NCBI RefSeq assembly: GCF_029266855.1
Contig: NZ_JAQSWB010000001.1
Coordinates: forward strand, 620,001 to 684,000
Length of the DNA: 64,000 nucleotides
From: Fluviicola sp.
GTDB taxonomy: Bacteria > Bacteroidota > Bacteroidia > Flavobacteriales_D > Crocinitomicaceae
Direction of reading: 5' to 3'
Notes under the pieces: generated by a model
The model's input: only the letters and a program-made list of their open reading frames with translations
Told to the model about the DNA's origin: nothing
Database searches by the model: none
Part shown: positions 1 to 7,894 of the stretch, piece by piece
How the letters are laid out: every line of letters starts with the position of its first letter
Position numbering within the stretch: the first letter of the stretch is position 1
Translations under genes and position numbers: made by a program

Positions 1-422
1 GCATAAACCTGCAGGAATAGGATTTCCAACTCGGAATTGTTCTTCGCCCAATCAATTGCGGCATTTAGTATTGCAGTTCCCAGGCCACAGCCTTGCCATT
101 CCTTGTGCATTCCCATTCCAAAAACAGCAGTATGTCGCAATATTTTACGCTGATTTCCGTCCACATTAATATTCCCAACCAGTTTCCCGTCAAATTCCGC
201 TACCAGAAACAAGGCATTTGATCGATTAATATAGTTTGCCAGGACTTGTTCTTCTTCAGCAAGGGTAGGGTTGAACTCACCCTCCGTTAATGGAACATAC
301 TCTTCATCGTACACAAAACCATGCACAAATTCCATTACTTTGGGCGCGTCGGCAACTTCCACATGGCGAAGCAACACACTTCGTCCATCTTTTAAACCAA
401 TTGTAAGGGGCGAGAATTTCAT
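1..422 (-). CDS. GNAT-family N-acetyltransferase (3' end cut by window edge)
   Basis: The reverse strand reads an open frame from an ATG at 422 to the window edge, about 140 codons. It begins MKFSPLTIGLKDGRSVLLRHVE. It contains the GNAT core: a strand with LFLVAEFDGKLVGNINV, then GMGMHKEWQGCGLGTAIL, which matches the acetyl-CoA pyrophosphate loop (Q/R-x-x-G-x-G/A). GNAT enzymes move an acetyl group from acetyl-CoA to an amine. The substrate cannot be told from sequence; the layout resembles RimJ/L- or YhhY-type proteins. The C-terminus is outside the window. It lies 20 bp beyond the stop of the response-regulator gene on the same strand and could be its downstream operon partner. Confidence 0.85.
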   Translation of the reverse strand, partial: MKFSPLTIGLKDGRSVLLRHVEVADAPKVMEFVHGFVYDEEYVPLTEGEFNPTLAEEEQVLANYINRSNALFLVAEFDGKLVGNINVDGNQRKILRHTAVFGMGMHKEWQGCGLGTAILNAAIDWAKNNSELEILFLQVY

Positions 423-442
423 CTTTCAAAATTACGAATAGT

Positions 443-1501
443 TTAATTTTTCATGTGAACCAACTTATCGTAATCCAAAATAGTAATTGTTCCCCCGGCA
501 ATATCAATATACCTCGACTCTTTAAAATCGCTAAGTGTCCTGATCACGGTCTCCGTTGCAGTTCCAACGACATTTGCCAGATCTTCCCTTGAGACATACA
601 TTGAAAACTGGGTTTCGGATTCTTTTTTATACTTGTCGGAAAGTTTTACCAACGCTTCAGCAACACGTTTCCTTACTGAGTCGTAAGCAATTTTGATTAA
701 TTGCTGCTCCGTTTCCTGCAAATTATCCGAAAGCATTTCAATAAATTTCCTGGCAACCTGGGAATTGTTATACAATAAGGAGAAGAAGTCATCTTTTGGA
801 ATAACGTAAATCTCCGAATCTTCCAACGCACTTGCAGAAGAAGAATATTGTTCATCCTTCAAAAGATCCAGAAAACCAAAGAACTCGCCCTCTTTGTAAA
901 AAGAAGTTATCAGCTCTTTTCCGTTGTCATTACTTTTAAAGATCTTTACTTTTCCTTTACTGATGAAATAGATTCCTTTCGGGTAAGATCCTTCGCGAAA
1001 AATCTCGGATTTCTTTTTGTAGGACCGGACCTCATTCTTTTCAGAAAGTTCTTTCAACGATTCAAATCCTTTTGCACTTTGAATAAAGTCATCAATTCCG
1101 GAAATATTCTTAGAAAACTCTTTTTTCAGGGATGCACTTTTTCTTAGCCTGACATCAACGATATTAAGCAATTCCATATCATCAAAAGGTTTTGTCAGGT
1201 AATCATCCGCTCCCATTTCCATTCCTTTTCGAAAATCGGAACGTTCTGCCTTTGCAGTCAAAAAAACAAAGGGAATAGTTGCAGTTTCGTCATTCTTTGA
1301 AAGGAGGTGCAGTACGCCATAACCATCGAGAACCGGCATCATAATATCGCAAATAATCAAATCCGGTTTCTCTTTCAGCGCCAGCTCAACACCTATTTTC
1401 CCGTTTTCAGCAGTCAGTACGGAGTAGTTTGCCAAAGTAAGAATTTCAGCTGTATTCTCTCGTATATCTTTATTGTCCTCAATCAGTAGAATCTTCTTCA
1501 T
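443..1501 (-). CDS. Response regulator fused to Crp/Fnr-type cNMP-binding and HTH domains
   Basis: 352 aa. Residues 1-120 are a CheY-like receiver: acidic pocket around E8-D9, phospho-acceptor D52 in the IICDIMMP motif, T82 and K104 in YLTKPF. Residues about 150-260 form a cyclic-nucleotide-binding-type beta-roll (FREGSYPKGIYFISKGKVKIF, GEFFGFLDLL). Residues about 285-345 are a Crp-type winged helix (SREDLANVVGTATETVIRTLSDF). It therefore joins phosphorelay input, a Crp sensor fold and DNA binding. It starts 18 bp after the stop of the sensor kinase on the same strand, so the two are almost certainly a two-component pair. Likely targets include the divergent operon at 3127, whose promoter carries a Crp/Fnr-like palindrome. 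No iron-sulphur cysteine cluster of classical Fnr is visible. Confidence 0.93.
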   Translation of the reverse strand: MKKILLIEDNKDIRENTAEILTLANYSVLTAENGKIGVELALKEKPDLIICDIMMPVLDGYGVLHLLSKNDETATIPFVFLTAKAERSDFRKGMEMGADDYLTKPFDDMELLNIVDVRLRKSASLKKEFSKNISGIDDFIQSAKGFESLKELSEKNEVRSYKKKSEIFREGSYPKGIYFISKGKVKIFKSNDNGKELITSFYKEGEFFGFLDLLKDEQYSSSASALEDSEIYVIPKDDFFSLLYNNSQVARKFIEMLSDNLQETEQQLIKIAYDSVRKRVAEALVKLSDKYKKESETQFSMYVSREDLANVVGTATETVIRTLSDFKESRYIDIAGGTITILDYDKLVHMKN

Positions 1502-1519
1502 AATTCTTATTTGTAATCC

Positions 1520-2728
1520 TTATCTTTTAAAAATAACCGTAATGAGTGTCCCCTTATTCTCTTCACTATCAATCCGAATGGTTCCATTCATTAATTTTAA
1601 ATAACTCGCAATAATATTTAAACCAAGTCCCGTTCCCTGGATGTGAGTTGCATTTTGTCCCCTGAAAAAACGCTCAAACAAGTGTTCCTGGTCTTCCTTC
1701 GAGATTCCGATCCCCGAATCCTTTACGCTAATCCTCACTTCTTCTTCATTCACCAGTGAGGCCAAGTCTACGGCACCACCTTCAGGTGAAAATTTAATAG
1801 CATTTGAAAGCAGGTTAAACAGAACTCCCTGCAACAATTTAGGATCCAGTTCAACTGTTTCTGCTCCCTGGTGAGTGTACGTCAGCGAATGATCTTTTGT
1901 CGTTAAGGCCTCTATTTCCCCAACGATTTCAGTTATCAGGGTTTTAAGATTTAATTCAAGCGGCATATTGACGATCTTTCCTTCTTCCAGTTTACTGACA
2001 GAAAGAAAATCATTCAAGATATCGGTCATATTATGAATTGAGTTCTTTATTTTCTGAATGTGTTTTTCCTGATTCGTCAAATCGTTTTGCGCGCCGTATT
2101 TTGAAGTTAAGGAAAGCGAAGACATCATCGTGGTGAGCGGAGTTCTGAATTCATGTGAAGCCATGGAAACAAAGCGAGATTTCATCTCATTCAATTCCTT
2201 CTCTTTTTCCAGTGCTTTTCTCAATTCCATTTTGGTCTTTTCAAGTTCATCAATGGCCTCTTCCAGTACAAGTGTCCGGTTTCGAACCTGTCTTTCCAAT
2301 TCCAGGGAATAATTTTTAAGCCGTTCCTCAGACTGTTTTTTTGAAGTGATATCCAAAATAAAGGCAATCACAAACCTTCCTTCATTTGTAGAATAAGGAC
2401 TCAGACTTATTTCAAGGGGGAATTCGGAACCATCCTTTCTGAGTCCGTAAAGTTCCATTCCTGCACCCATTGAACGTGCATATGGCTTTTCTGCATAATT
2501 TGTCCGGTACTTTTCATGTTGTGTTGAAAAGCGTTTAGGGATCAATGCTTCTATTTTTTTTCCAAGCAGGTAATCCTGCGGGTAACCGAATAATTTTTCT
2601 GCACTTGGATTGATCCTAACGATTTCACCTTTTTCGTTAACCACTAAAATTCCTTCTGTTGCATATAAAAAAAGTGCATCAACTCCTTCTTTTGTTTCCA
2701 TTCTCTGTTTTCCAAAATTCATGTCCAA
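1520..2728 (-). CDS. PAS-domain sensor histidine kinase
   Basis: 402 aa, with no membrane segment, so probably cytoplasmic. One PAS domain spans residues about 15-128 (GILVVNEKGEIVRINPSAEKLFGYP, then LRKDGSEFPLEISLSP). A coiled-coil linker follows at 130-185, then HisKA with phospho-accepting H192 in ASHEFRTPL. The HATPase domain has an N box NLLSNAIKFS, G1 box DSGIGIS, F box HLFERFF and G2 box GTGLGLNI. All catalytic boxes are intact. The FixL-like soluble PAS kinase layout suggests sensing of a small ligand such as oxygen or redox state, but no heme-binding residue can be assigned by eye. It is co-transcribed with the response regulator-Crp gene downstream. Confidence 0.93.
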   Translation of the reverse strand: MDMNFGKQRMETKEGVDALFLYATEGILVVNEKGEIVRINPSAEKLFGYPQDYLLGKKIEALIPKRFSTQHEKYRTNYAEKPYARSMGAGMELYGLRKDGSEFPLEISLSPYSTNEGRFVIAFILDITSKKQSEERLKNYSLELERQVRNRTLVLEEAIDELEKTKMELRKALEKEKELNEMKSRFVSMASHEFRTPLTTMMSSLSLTSKYGAQNDLTNQEKHIQKIKNSIHNMTDILNDFLSVSKLEEGKIVNMPLELNLKTLITEIVGEIEALTTKDHSLTYTHQGAETVELDPKLLQGVLFNLLSNAIKFSPEGGAVDLASLVNEEEVRISVKDSGIGISKEDQEHLFERFFRGQNATHIQGTGLGLNIIASYLKLMNGTIRIDSEENKGTLITVIFKR

Positions 2729-2812
2729 TGTACACTTTTTGGTTCATAAATAAATGAGTCCGACTTCAAAATTATGACCGGATCGATATTCGTATTGACG
2801 CTAATCATAAGA

Positions 2813-2837
2813 GCACCCTTTGGTTTTCAAAGGGTGC
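2813..2837 (+). terminator. Isolated 9-bp hairpin, terminator-like
   Basis: GCACCCTTT and AAAGGGTGC form a perfect 9-bp stem around a 7-nt loop, followed by CTTATTT. It is not directly downstream of any visible plus-strand gene. It lies about 85 bp upstream of the kinase start on the other strand. It may end a short leader or small RNA, or block read-through. Confidence 0.45.
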
Positions 2838-2987
2838 CTTATTTAGCTCAAAATATCGGCAAATAACCTTGTTATATGCACATCAGGAAGGCACTTAACT
2901 TCTGATTGCTTTGAGCCTTACCCTTAATTACATGACAAAGCTGCAATATTCCGCAGCCGTAAAACATGATCCCGATCAGTTTTTGAC

Positions 2988-3036
2988 ATGAGTTTCGTCA
3001 GTGATGCACATCATTTACTTAGCTGACAAGACTCAT
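2988..3036. promoter_or_regulatory. Imperfect inverted repeat with Crp/Fnr-like palindrome (candidate operator)
   Basis: The outer arms ATGAGTTTCGTCAG (2988-3001) and CTGACAAGACTCAT (3023-3036) are complementary at 12 of 14 positions. Within lies TGATG-CA-CATCA (3002-3013), an exact 5-bp inverted repeat. The palindrome centre is about 64 bp before the transcription start expected from the -7 box at 3059-3066, the usual place for a Crp-type activator. The likely binder is the response regulator-Crp protein encoded across the divide; that link is inference. Confidence 0.5.
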
Positions 3037-3058
3037 TTTACACCCTCCTTTGAAGGTG

Positions 3059-3066
3059 TAATTTTG
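3059..3066 (+). promoter_or_regulatory. Bacteroidota -7 promoter box for the 3127 operon
   Basis: TAATTTTG fits TAnnTTTG exactly. A start about 5-7 nt downstream would give a leader of roughly 55 nt before the ATG at 3127. The expected -33 position falls at the T-rich end of the inverted repeat's right arm, so a protein bound there would touch RNA polymerase. Confidence 0.5.
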
Positions 3067-3126
3067 TACGAAACATCATTGGGTCTGTTATAAATTAAAC
3101 CTGCTCAATTCGTAATTCGGTTTAAT

Positions 3127-3462
3127 ATGAAAATCAGCAATAACAAAACTGTAGTTGAAATTGAAGAAGAGTTCAACAAGCTGTTTCCTTATTTAAGGTT
3201 AAAAGTATTCAGGAATGCTACAGAAATAGTTACACCTTCACAATTGAGACCCAGTTCGCTCAGAAAGTTTAACCAGCTTGACGATCTATACATATTGCCC
3301 GGGATGAGCATTGACTCACTCGAAAAAATGTTTCGGGATGAATTTGATCTTCAAATTAAACTATTCAGAAAATCGGGAAAAGAATGGATAGAGACAAAAC
3401 TGACCGGTCACTGGACCCTGGAAGAACAGAATAGAGAAGGGGAGATCCTGAGTTCGAAATGA
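3127..3462 (+). CDS. Conserved small protein of unknown function (111 aa)
   Basis: A soluble, charged protein with no signal peptide or membrane segment. The layout recalls a family of about 110-115 aa seen in Bacteroidota: an N-terminal VVEIEEEFNKLFPYLRLKVF segment, a central LDDLYILPGMSIDSLEKMFRDEFDL segment, and a C-terminal LFRKSGKEWIETKLTGHWTLEEQNREGE. From memory the family tends to sit near stress or low-oxygen genes; this was not checked here. It is the first gene after the inverted-repeat promoter and lies 37 bp before the TSUP permease. The biochemical role is unknown. Confidence 0.8.
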   Translation: MKISNNKTVVEIEEEFNKLFPYLRLKVFRNATEIVTPSQLRPSSLRKFNQLDDLYILPGMSIDSLEKMFRDEFDLQIKLFRKSGKEWIETKLTGHWTLEEQNREGEILSSK

Positions 3463-3499
3463 AATAATGCCTGTTAATTAATCAAACACGGATAGCGCC

Positions 3500-4234
3500 A
3501 TGGGATTTTTAATTTACTTTATTCCACTTGCCCTGCTTTCCGAAATATTAGGAACGATAGGCGGCTTCGGGTCATCTATGTTTTTTGTTCCGATAGCCGG
3601 CTTCTTTTTTGATTTTCATTCAGTACTTGGAATTACGGCGCTTTTCCACCTTTCAAGCAATACTGCCAAAATTGCACTTTTCAGAAAAGGATTTGACAAA
3701 CGAATTGTTTTTACGATTGGCATTCCAGCAGTTTTATTCGTTGTAACCGGAGCTTATTTCAGTAAATTCCTTGATGGAAACATCCTTGAAATAATCTTGG
3801 CAGTATTCCTGATTGTAATCAGTATTTTATTGATCGTATTCAAAAAATTCTCCTTAAAACCCACTCGATTCAATGCTATCAGCGGAGGAGTTTTATCAGG
3901 GTTCAGTGCAGGATTGTTCGGAACCGGAGGAGCGATCCGCGGATTGACACTAACTGCGTTCAACATGGATAAGGAGCGTTTTATTGCGACTTCAGCAATT
4001 ATTGATCTCGCCATAGACCTAAGCAGAAGTATTGTTTACTTTTCGAACGGCTATGTGCACAAACACGATCTATACCTGGTTCCCATTCTATTGATTGTGA
4101 GTATTATCGGAACTTTTATCGGAAAAAAAATCCTTTCGTTCTTTACGCAGCTGCAATTTAAATACATTGTACTCTCACTCATACTGGTTATCGGTATTAC
4201 AATTATCATCAAACAATTCTTTTTCCCCCATTAA
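3500..4234 (+). CDS. TSUP-family (TauE/SafE) sulfite/anion exporter-like permease
   Basis: 244 aa with about seven to eight hydrophobic helices. Two glycine-rich repeats mark the family: LGTIGGFGSSMFFVP near residues 15-30 and GLFGTGGAIRGLTL near 138-152. TSUP proteins move sulfite, sulfoacetate or other small organosulfur anions across the inner membrane. It is second in the operon, after the 111-aa protein and before the ATP-cone protein. The substrate cannot be decided. Its stop codon is inside a structured inverted repeat (4226-4282), suggesting a processing or attenuation point before the next gene. Confidence 0.88.
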   Translation: MGFLIYFIPLALLSEILGTIGGFGSSMFFVPIAGFFFDFHSVLGITALFHLSSNTAKIALFRKGFDKRIVFTIGIPAVLFVVTGAYFSKFLDGNILEIILAVFLIVISILLIVFKKFSLKPTRFNAISGGVLSGFSAGLFGTGGAIRGLTLTAFNMDKERFIATSAIIDLAIDLSRSIVYFSNGYVHKHDLYLVPILLIVSIIGTFIGKKILSFFTQLQFKYIVLSLILVIGITIIIKQFFFPH

Positions 4235-4282
4235 AACTGATTAGCATCAGCCGATAGACTTATCTGCATCATTTTAATGGGG
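4226..4282 (+). promoter_or_regulatory. Inverted repeat predicted to fold as a three-way junction
   Basis: CCCCATTAAAA (4226-4236) and TTTTAATGGGG (4272-4282) are perfectly complementary over 11 bp. Between them lie two small hairpins: CTGAT-TAGC-ATCAG (4237-4250) and GATA-GACT-TATC (4253-4264). The outer stem spans the stop codon of the TSUP gene and ends 64 bp before the next start. There is no T-run, so intrinsic termination is unlikely; an RNA processing, attenuation or protein-binding role fits better. Confidence 0.45.
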
Positions 4283-4345
4283 TGTCCGTTGTTTTAGATT
4301 TGTTTGATCATTATAAGGTCACAGATTGAAACGAGGATATTGACT

Positions 4346-5209
4346 ATGAATCAAAATATACATGTAACAAAAGCTTCAGGTGAAAAAAGTTTGTTTTCAG
4401 CAGAAAAAATTCGCCGTTCACTTTCCAGATCGGGTGCCAGCGATGAGCAGATCGAACTTATCCTAAAACAAATTTCCAGTCAATTGTATAATGGAATTAC
4501 CACAAAAAAAATCTACCAAATTGCTTTTTCAATTCTAAAAGGCTCCGGAAGACATACAGCGGCGCGTTATCATCTAAAACAAGCAATTATGGAACTTGGT
4601 CCTTCCGGGTTTCCATTTGAGAAATACTTTGCGGAATTGCTGAAGAACCAGGGATACTCTACTCAAATCGGGCAAATCATTCAGGGCAGATGTGTTACTC
4701 ATGAAATTGATATTATTGCCAAAAAAAACGATCAGTTAACGATGGTTGAATGTAAATACCACAATCATCCCGGAATCTTTTGCAACGTAAAAATCCCCCT
4801 TTATATCCACGCAAGGTTCGAAGACATCAAAGCTTACCGGCAAAAAACGGCAAGCAAGCACAATCCCGCCTTTCAGGTACTTATTGCTACAAATACCCGG
4901 TTTTCCATAGATGCGGTAAAATATGCCATTTGTTCAAATCTTGAATTACTTGGCTGGGATTATCCTGTAAATCACGGATTGAAGGACTTAATTGATCAAT
5001 CAGGGCTTTATCCGATAACTTGTCTTACATCCCTAACGCGAAGTGAAAAACAGCAATTACTTGATTTAAAAATCGTACTGTGCAAAGAGCTTCTGAGTCA
5101 TGAGAAAACCCTGAAATCAATCGGAGTTAAATCAAAAAGGCTTATAACGGTTTTGGAAGAAGCAGATAAATTGTGTCAAATACCGGAACAAGTTCCCAAC
5201 AACAAATAG
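4346..5209 (+). CDS. ATP-cone domain fused to Mrr/PD-(D/E)xK nuclease-like domain
   Basis: The ATG at 4346 is chosen over 4304 because homology begins at MNQNIHVTKASGEKSLFS and ACGAGGA sits about 9 nt upstream. 287 aa. Residues 1-90 are an ATP-cone (ITKASGEKSLFSAEKIRRSLSRSGAS), the nucleotide-sensing fold of ribonucleotide reductases and NrdR. Residues about 95-190 look like a restriction-endonuclease fold: EIDIIAKK followed by TMVECKYHN, giving the E/D...ExK core. The C-terminal 90 aa are helical. ATP-cone plus Mrr-like proteins are known in Bacteroidota, but their substrate is not established. It lies 8 bp upstream of the MBL hydrolase, so the two are probably translated together. Confidence 0.85.
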   Translation: MNQNIHVTKASGEKSLFSAEKIRRSLSRSGASDEQIELILKQISSQLYNGITTKKIYQIAFSILKGSGRHTAARYHLKQAIMELGPSGFPFEKYFAELLKNQGYSTQIGQIIQGRCVTHEIDIIAKKNDQLTMVECKYHNHPGIFCNVKIPLYIHARFEDIKAYRQKTASKHNPAFQVLIATNTRFSIDAVKYAICSNLELLGWDYPVNHGLKDLIDQSGLYPITCLTSLTRSEKQQLLDLKIVLCKELLSHEKTLKSIGVKSKRLITVLEEADKLCQIPEQVPNNK

Positions 5210-5217
5210 TTAGCATA

Positions 5218-6582
5218 ATGAGTGAAAAAATAAGCGTACGGTTTTTAGGTGCTGCCGGAACTGTTACAGGATCAAAATACCTGATCGAAACGGGAAATAA
5301 AAAAATATTGGTGGATTGCGGTCTTTTCCAGGGCTTAAAAGAACTTCGTTTACTCAACTGGCAACCATTACCTTTTGATGTCTCTTCTCTTGATTATGTT
5401 TTACTTACTCACGGGCACCTGGACCATGTCGGTTATCTTCCGTTACTGATCAAACAGGGATTTAAAGGTCTTATTCATTGCACCGGGCCCACAGTTGAAA
5501 TCACGAAACTGATCTTAAAAGACAGTGCAAAAATCCAGGAGGAAGACGCTGAACGTGCGAACAAGCATCAATACAGCAAACACCATCCGGCAAAACCATT
5601 GTATACAACCGAAGAGGCTGAAAAAGTTTTTTCTCATCTCCAGGGAGAACAAGCGGACCAATGGATCGTTTTGGATAAGGAAGTTTCTTTCAGGTTTCAG
5701 TATGCCGGACACATTTTAGGTGCTGTATCCATTGAATTAAAAATAAACGGCAAACTATTGGTTTTTTCAGGAGATCTCGGACGCCCGGAGGATCCTTTGT
5801 TGTTCCCACCTTCCAAGCCGAAGCAAGCTGATATCCTTTTTGTGGAATCCACTTATGGTGCGCGGATTCATAAAAAAGACCCTTCACTATTGCTGATGAA
5901 TGCTATCAATTCAGCCATTGACAGGGATGGTGTGATCATTATTCCAAGTTTTGCAGTTGAACGGACACAATTGATCATGTATCACATTTGGGAACTATCC
6001 ATGAAGAAACTCATACCGGAAGTCCCGGTTTATATGGACAGTCCAATGGGTTCAGAGGTGCTTTCACTTTTTAAAAGAAATCATCCGTGGCATAAACTTG
6101 ATCAAAACATGCTCGATGAGTTGTTTAACAAAATCAAATTAATTACAAAACCTGAACAAACTTACCGCTTAGCACAAGACCACAGTCCCAAGATCATTAT
6201 TGCAGCAAGCGGAATGGCAACCGGGGGAAGGGTTTTAACTTATTTTGAACACTTCCTTGGAGATGAGAAAGCAACGGTTTTACTGGTAGGCTTTCAAGGA
6301 GAAGGAACAAGAGGCCGGGCTTTATTGGACGGGGCTCAGGAGATTAAGATGCGTGGGAAGTTTTGGACAGTCCGTGCAAAAATTGAATTGATGGAAGGAT
6401 TATCTGCCCATGCAGATCAAACCGAATTAATAGGATGGCTGGGTGAACTTGAGTATGCTCCGGAAAGAATTTTCATTGTTCATGGTGAAAAGGAAGGTGC
6501 TCAAGGACTGAAAAAAAGTATCTCGGAAACATATGGATACGAATGTATTATTCCGCAATTGAATGAAATTTTTGAATTGTGA
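5218..6582 (+). CDS. MBL-fold beta-CASP hydrolase (RNA-processing exonuclease type)
   Basis: The ATG at 5218 gives 454 aa beginning MSEKISVRFLGAAGTVTGS, the usual family start. The zinc motif HGHLDHVG is in LLTHGHLDHVGYLP. Later metal ligands are in AGHILGA and FSGDLGR. The beta-CASP insert is clear (SFAVERTQLIMYHIW, PVYMDSPMGSEV, IIAASGMATGGRVL), and a C-terminal HADQTELIGWL plus IVHGEKEGA completes the CPSF-73/YSH1-like pattern. Such enzymes cut or trim RNA. It follows the ATP-cone nuclease-like gene by 8 bp. Pairing an RNA-type hydrolase with a nucleotide-sensing nuclease in a regulated operon suggests a stress nucleic-acid processing role, which is inference. Confidence 0.92.
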   Translation: MSEKISVRFLGAAGTVTGSKYLIETGNKKILVDCGLFQGLKELRLLNWQPLPFDVSSLDYVLLTHGHLDHVGYLPLLIKQGFKGLIHCTGPTVEITKLILKDSAKIQEEDAERANKHQYSKHHPAKPLYTTEEAEKVFSHLQGEQADQWIVLDKEVSFRFQYAGHILGAVSIELKINGKLLVFSGDLGRPEDPLLFPPSKPKQADILFVESTYGARIHKKDPSLLLMNAINSAIDRDGVIIIPSFAVERTQLIMYHIWELSMKKLIPEVPVYMDSPMGSEVLSLFKRNHPWHKLDQNMLDELFNKIKLITKPEQTYRLAQDHSPKIIIAASGMATGGRVLTYFEHFLGDEKATVLLVGFQGEGTRGRALLDGAQEIKMRGKFWTVRAKIELMEGLSAHADQTELIGWLGELEYAPERIFIVHGEKEGAQGLKKSISETYGYECIIPQLNEIFEL

Positions 6583-6590
6583 AAAATCAC

Positions 6591-7277
6591 CTATTTATCG
6601 TAAGCATTCTTAATCAGGTATTCTCCTAAAAAATAAGCACCAAAGGCAGTTGAAACGTGCCACAGCCAGTGTGTTCCCCAAGGCATGAATGCGATTTCAA
6701 CCTTTTCATCCAAAAAGCGGAAAAGCAAGGCAAGCGCAAAAAAAGCAATAGCTGTGAACAAACGGCCCAAGTTCCGGAACTTGGTCTGGCGCAGAAATAA
6801 GTAGCAGGGAAGGAGTAACATCCATCCGCGGATAAAGTAACTGGCCGAAATACGATCCTGTCCGCTCAGAAATACCAGCGATAAAAAAGTCAATCCGAAG
6901 AAGATCAACAAAACCCAGAGGATCTGAATGTTTTTCGGGAGGACTTTGAGCCACATCCAAATACTGACGCCTACTACTAAAATCATAATTGGAATGGCGT
7001 CCATTAACAACAAAATGGTTGAAGTCCGGAAAGCGTGAAAAAAAGTGCTTCCTAATCCACCGAGAACCAGCAGCGGACAACAGAACCAGACGATGAATGC
7101 ATATTCGAAATGGCGTCCACGGAGTTGCCACAAAAAAATCATCACAGGAACCAGGAAAGTCAAAGAAGACCAGGCATTCCAGGGTTCTACAATGAACGAG
7201 GACAAGTCGGTTGTTTCACGGTAAACCGGCCCGTAATCAGGAACTGAAGGAATGCCCGTTAAAAGGAAAGAAGACAA
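6591..7277 (-). CDS. CREST-superfamily membrane hydrolase, ceramidase-like
   Basis: 228 aa with about seven membrane helices. The alkaline-ceramidase/PAQR signature is present: E31...N34..S37 in EPWNAWSS, G-x-GS-x-FH in GGLGSTFFHAF (H81), D93 in LLMDAIP, and H203...H207 in GTHWLWH. These residues bind the catalytic zinc in characterised members, which hydrolyse lipid amides such as ceramide. Many bacteria of this phylum make sphingolipids, which fits. The start appears to be TTG at 7277, two bases after the stop of the upstream lipoprotein; the first internal Met would delete the N-terminal signature. Translational coupling is likely. Confidence 0.78.
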   Translation of the reverse strand: MSSFLLTGIPSVPDYGPVYRETTDLSSFIVEPWNAWSSLTFLVPVMIFLWQLRGRHFEYAFIVWFCCPLLVLGGLGSTFFHAFRTSTILLLMDAIPIMILVVGVSIWMWLKVLPKNIQILWVLLIFFGLTFLSLVFLSGQDRISASYFIRGWMLLLPCYLFLRQTKFRNLGRLFTAIAFFALALLFRFLDEKVEIAFMPWGTHWLWHVSTAFGAYFLGEYLIKNAYDK

Positions 7278-7279
7278 AA

Positions 7280-7651
7280 CTAGAAGCTGTGCACCAATTG
7301 AGTTGATTCACAACCCGTTTTTTGTTTCATTTGAAAACTTCCCTGAAAGATCAGGCTGTCACCTTCATCCAGGATTTTATATGCATGTGTTTTGTTTTCT
7401 CTTTTAAACATCATATCGGTGAAAACGAAATTACCGACACCACATCCCGGATCTGCCGTGTAATGTGCGTAAGCATCTATCGTAGCAATTTCGACTTCAT
7501 CAACATACAAAGTCAATTCATCGATGCCATAGGCTGCCAAATCATCTGCCGTAGCTGTATTATACCAAAAAGAATGATTAACCGAGAATTTTTCTTTTGT
7601 ACACGCAAGTAAAGAAAATAAACAAATTGATCCGATAATTAGTTTTTTCAT
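7280..7651 (-). CDS. Small lipoprotein of unknown function
   Basis: The ATG at 7651 gives 123 aa starting MKKLIIGSICLFSLLACTKE, a lipoprotein signal with lipobox LLAC. The upstream start at 7681 would bury the signal peptide and is rejected. The mature part is a small beta-rich domain with two cysteines (DPGCGVGNF and KTGCESTQLVHSF) that may pair. No family was recognised. It is likely exported and lipid-anchored in the inner or outer membrane. It is directly upstream of the ceramidase-like gene, with a two-base gap. Confidence 0.75.
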   Translation of the reverse strand: MKKLIIGSICLFSLLACTKEKFSVNHSFWYNTATADDLAAYGIDELTLYVDEVEIATIDAYAHYTADPGCGVGNFVFTDMMFKRENKTHAYKILDEGDSLIFQGSFQMKQKTGCESTQLVHSF

Positions 7652-7894
7652 GTTGTAGAAGATTTTGTGCAAATTAAACAAAAAGTTCTCAAAATGAGTT
7701 CATTTAAGAAGCGGAATGAACGAATTTACATTTTGACCGACCAAAATCGGGGACAAGTTAAAAGATGAGTTCAAACGAATACCATCTTCCGGGAGCTAAA
7801 TAATCCATTGCTGAAGCCAATTGTCCGTTCCTGAATTAAATCCAATTTTTTCTTATCAATCTTTTACTATTGTGCAAAACAATCATTATTCATT

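Larger units (their letters stand above)
2729..3126. other. 398-bp divergent regulatory intergenic region
   Basis: It lies between the sensor kinase (minus) and the 111-aa gene (plus). It holds a strong isolated hairpin (2813-2837), a long imperfect inverted repeat (2988-3036) containing a Crp/Fnr-like palindrome, a small hairpin (TACACC...GGTGTA, about 3040-3060) and a -7 box at 3059-3066. No convincing coding frame was found in it. Confidence 0.7.
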
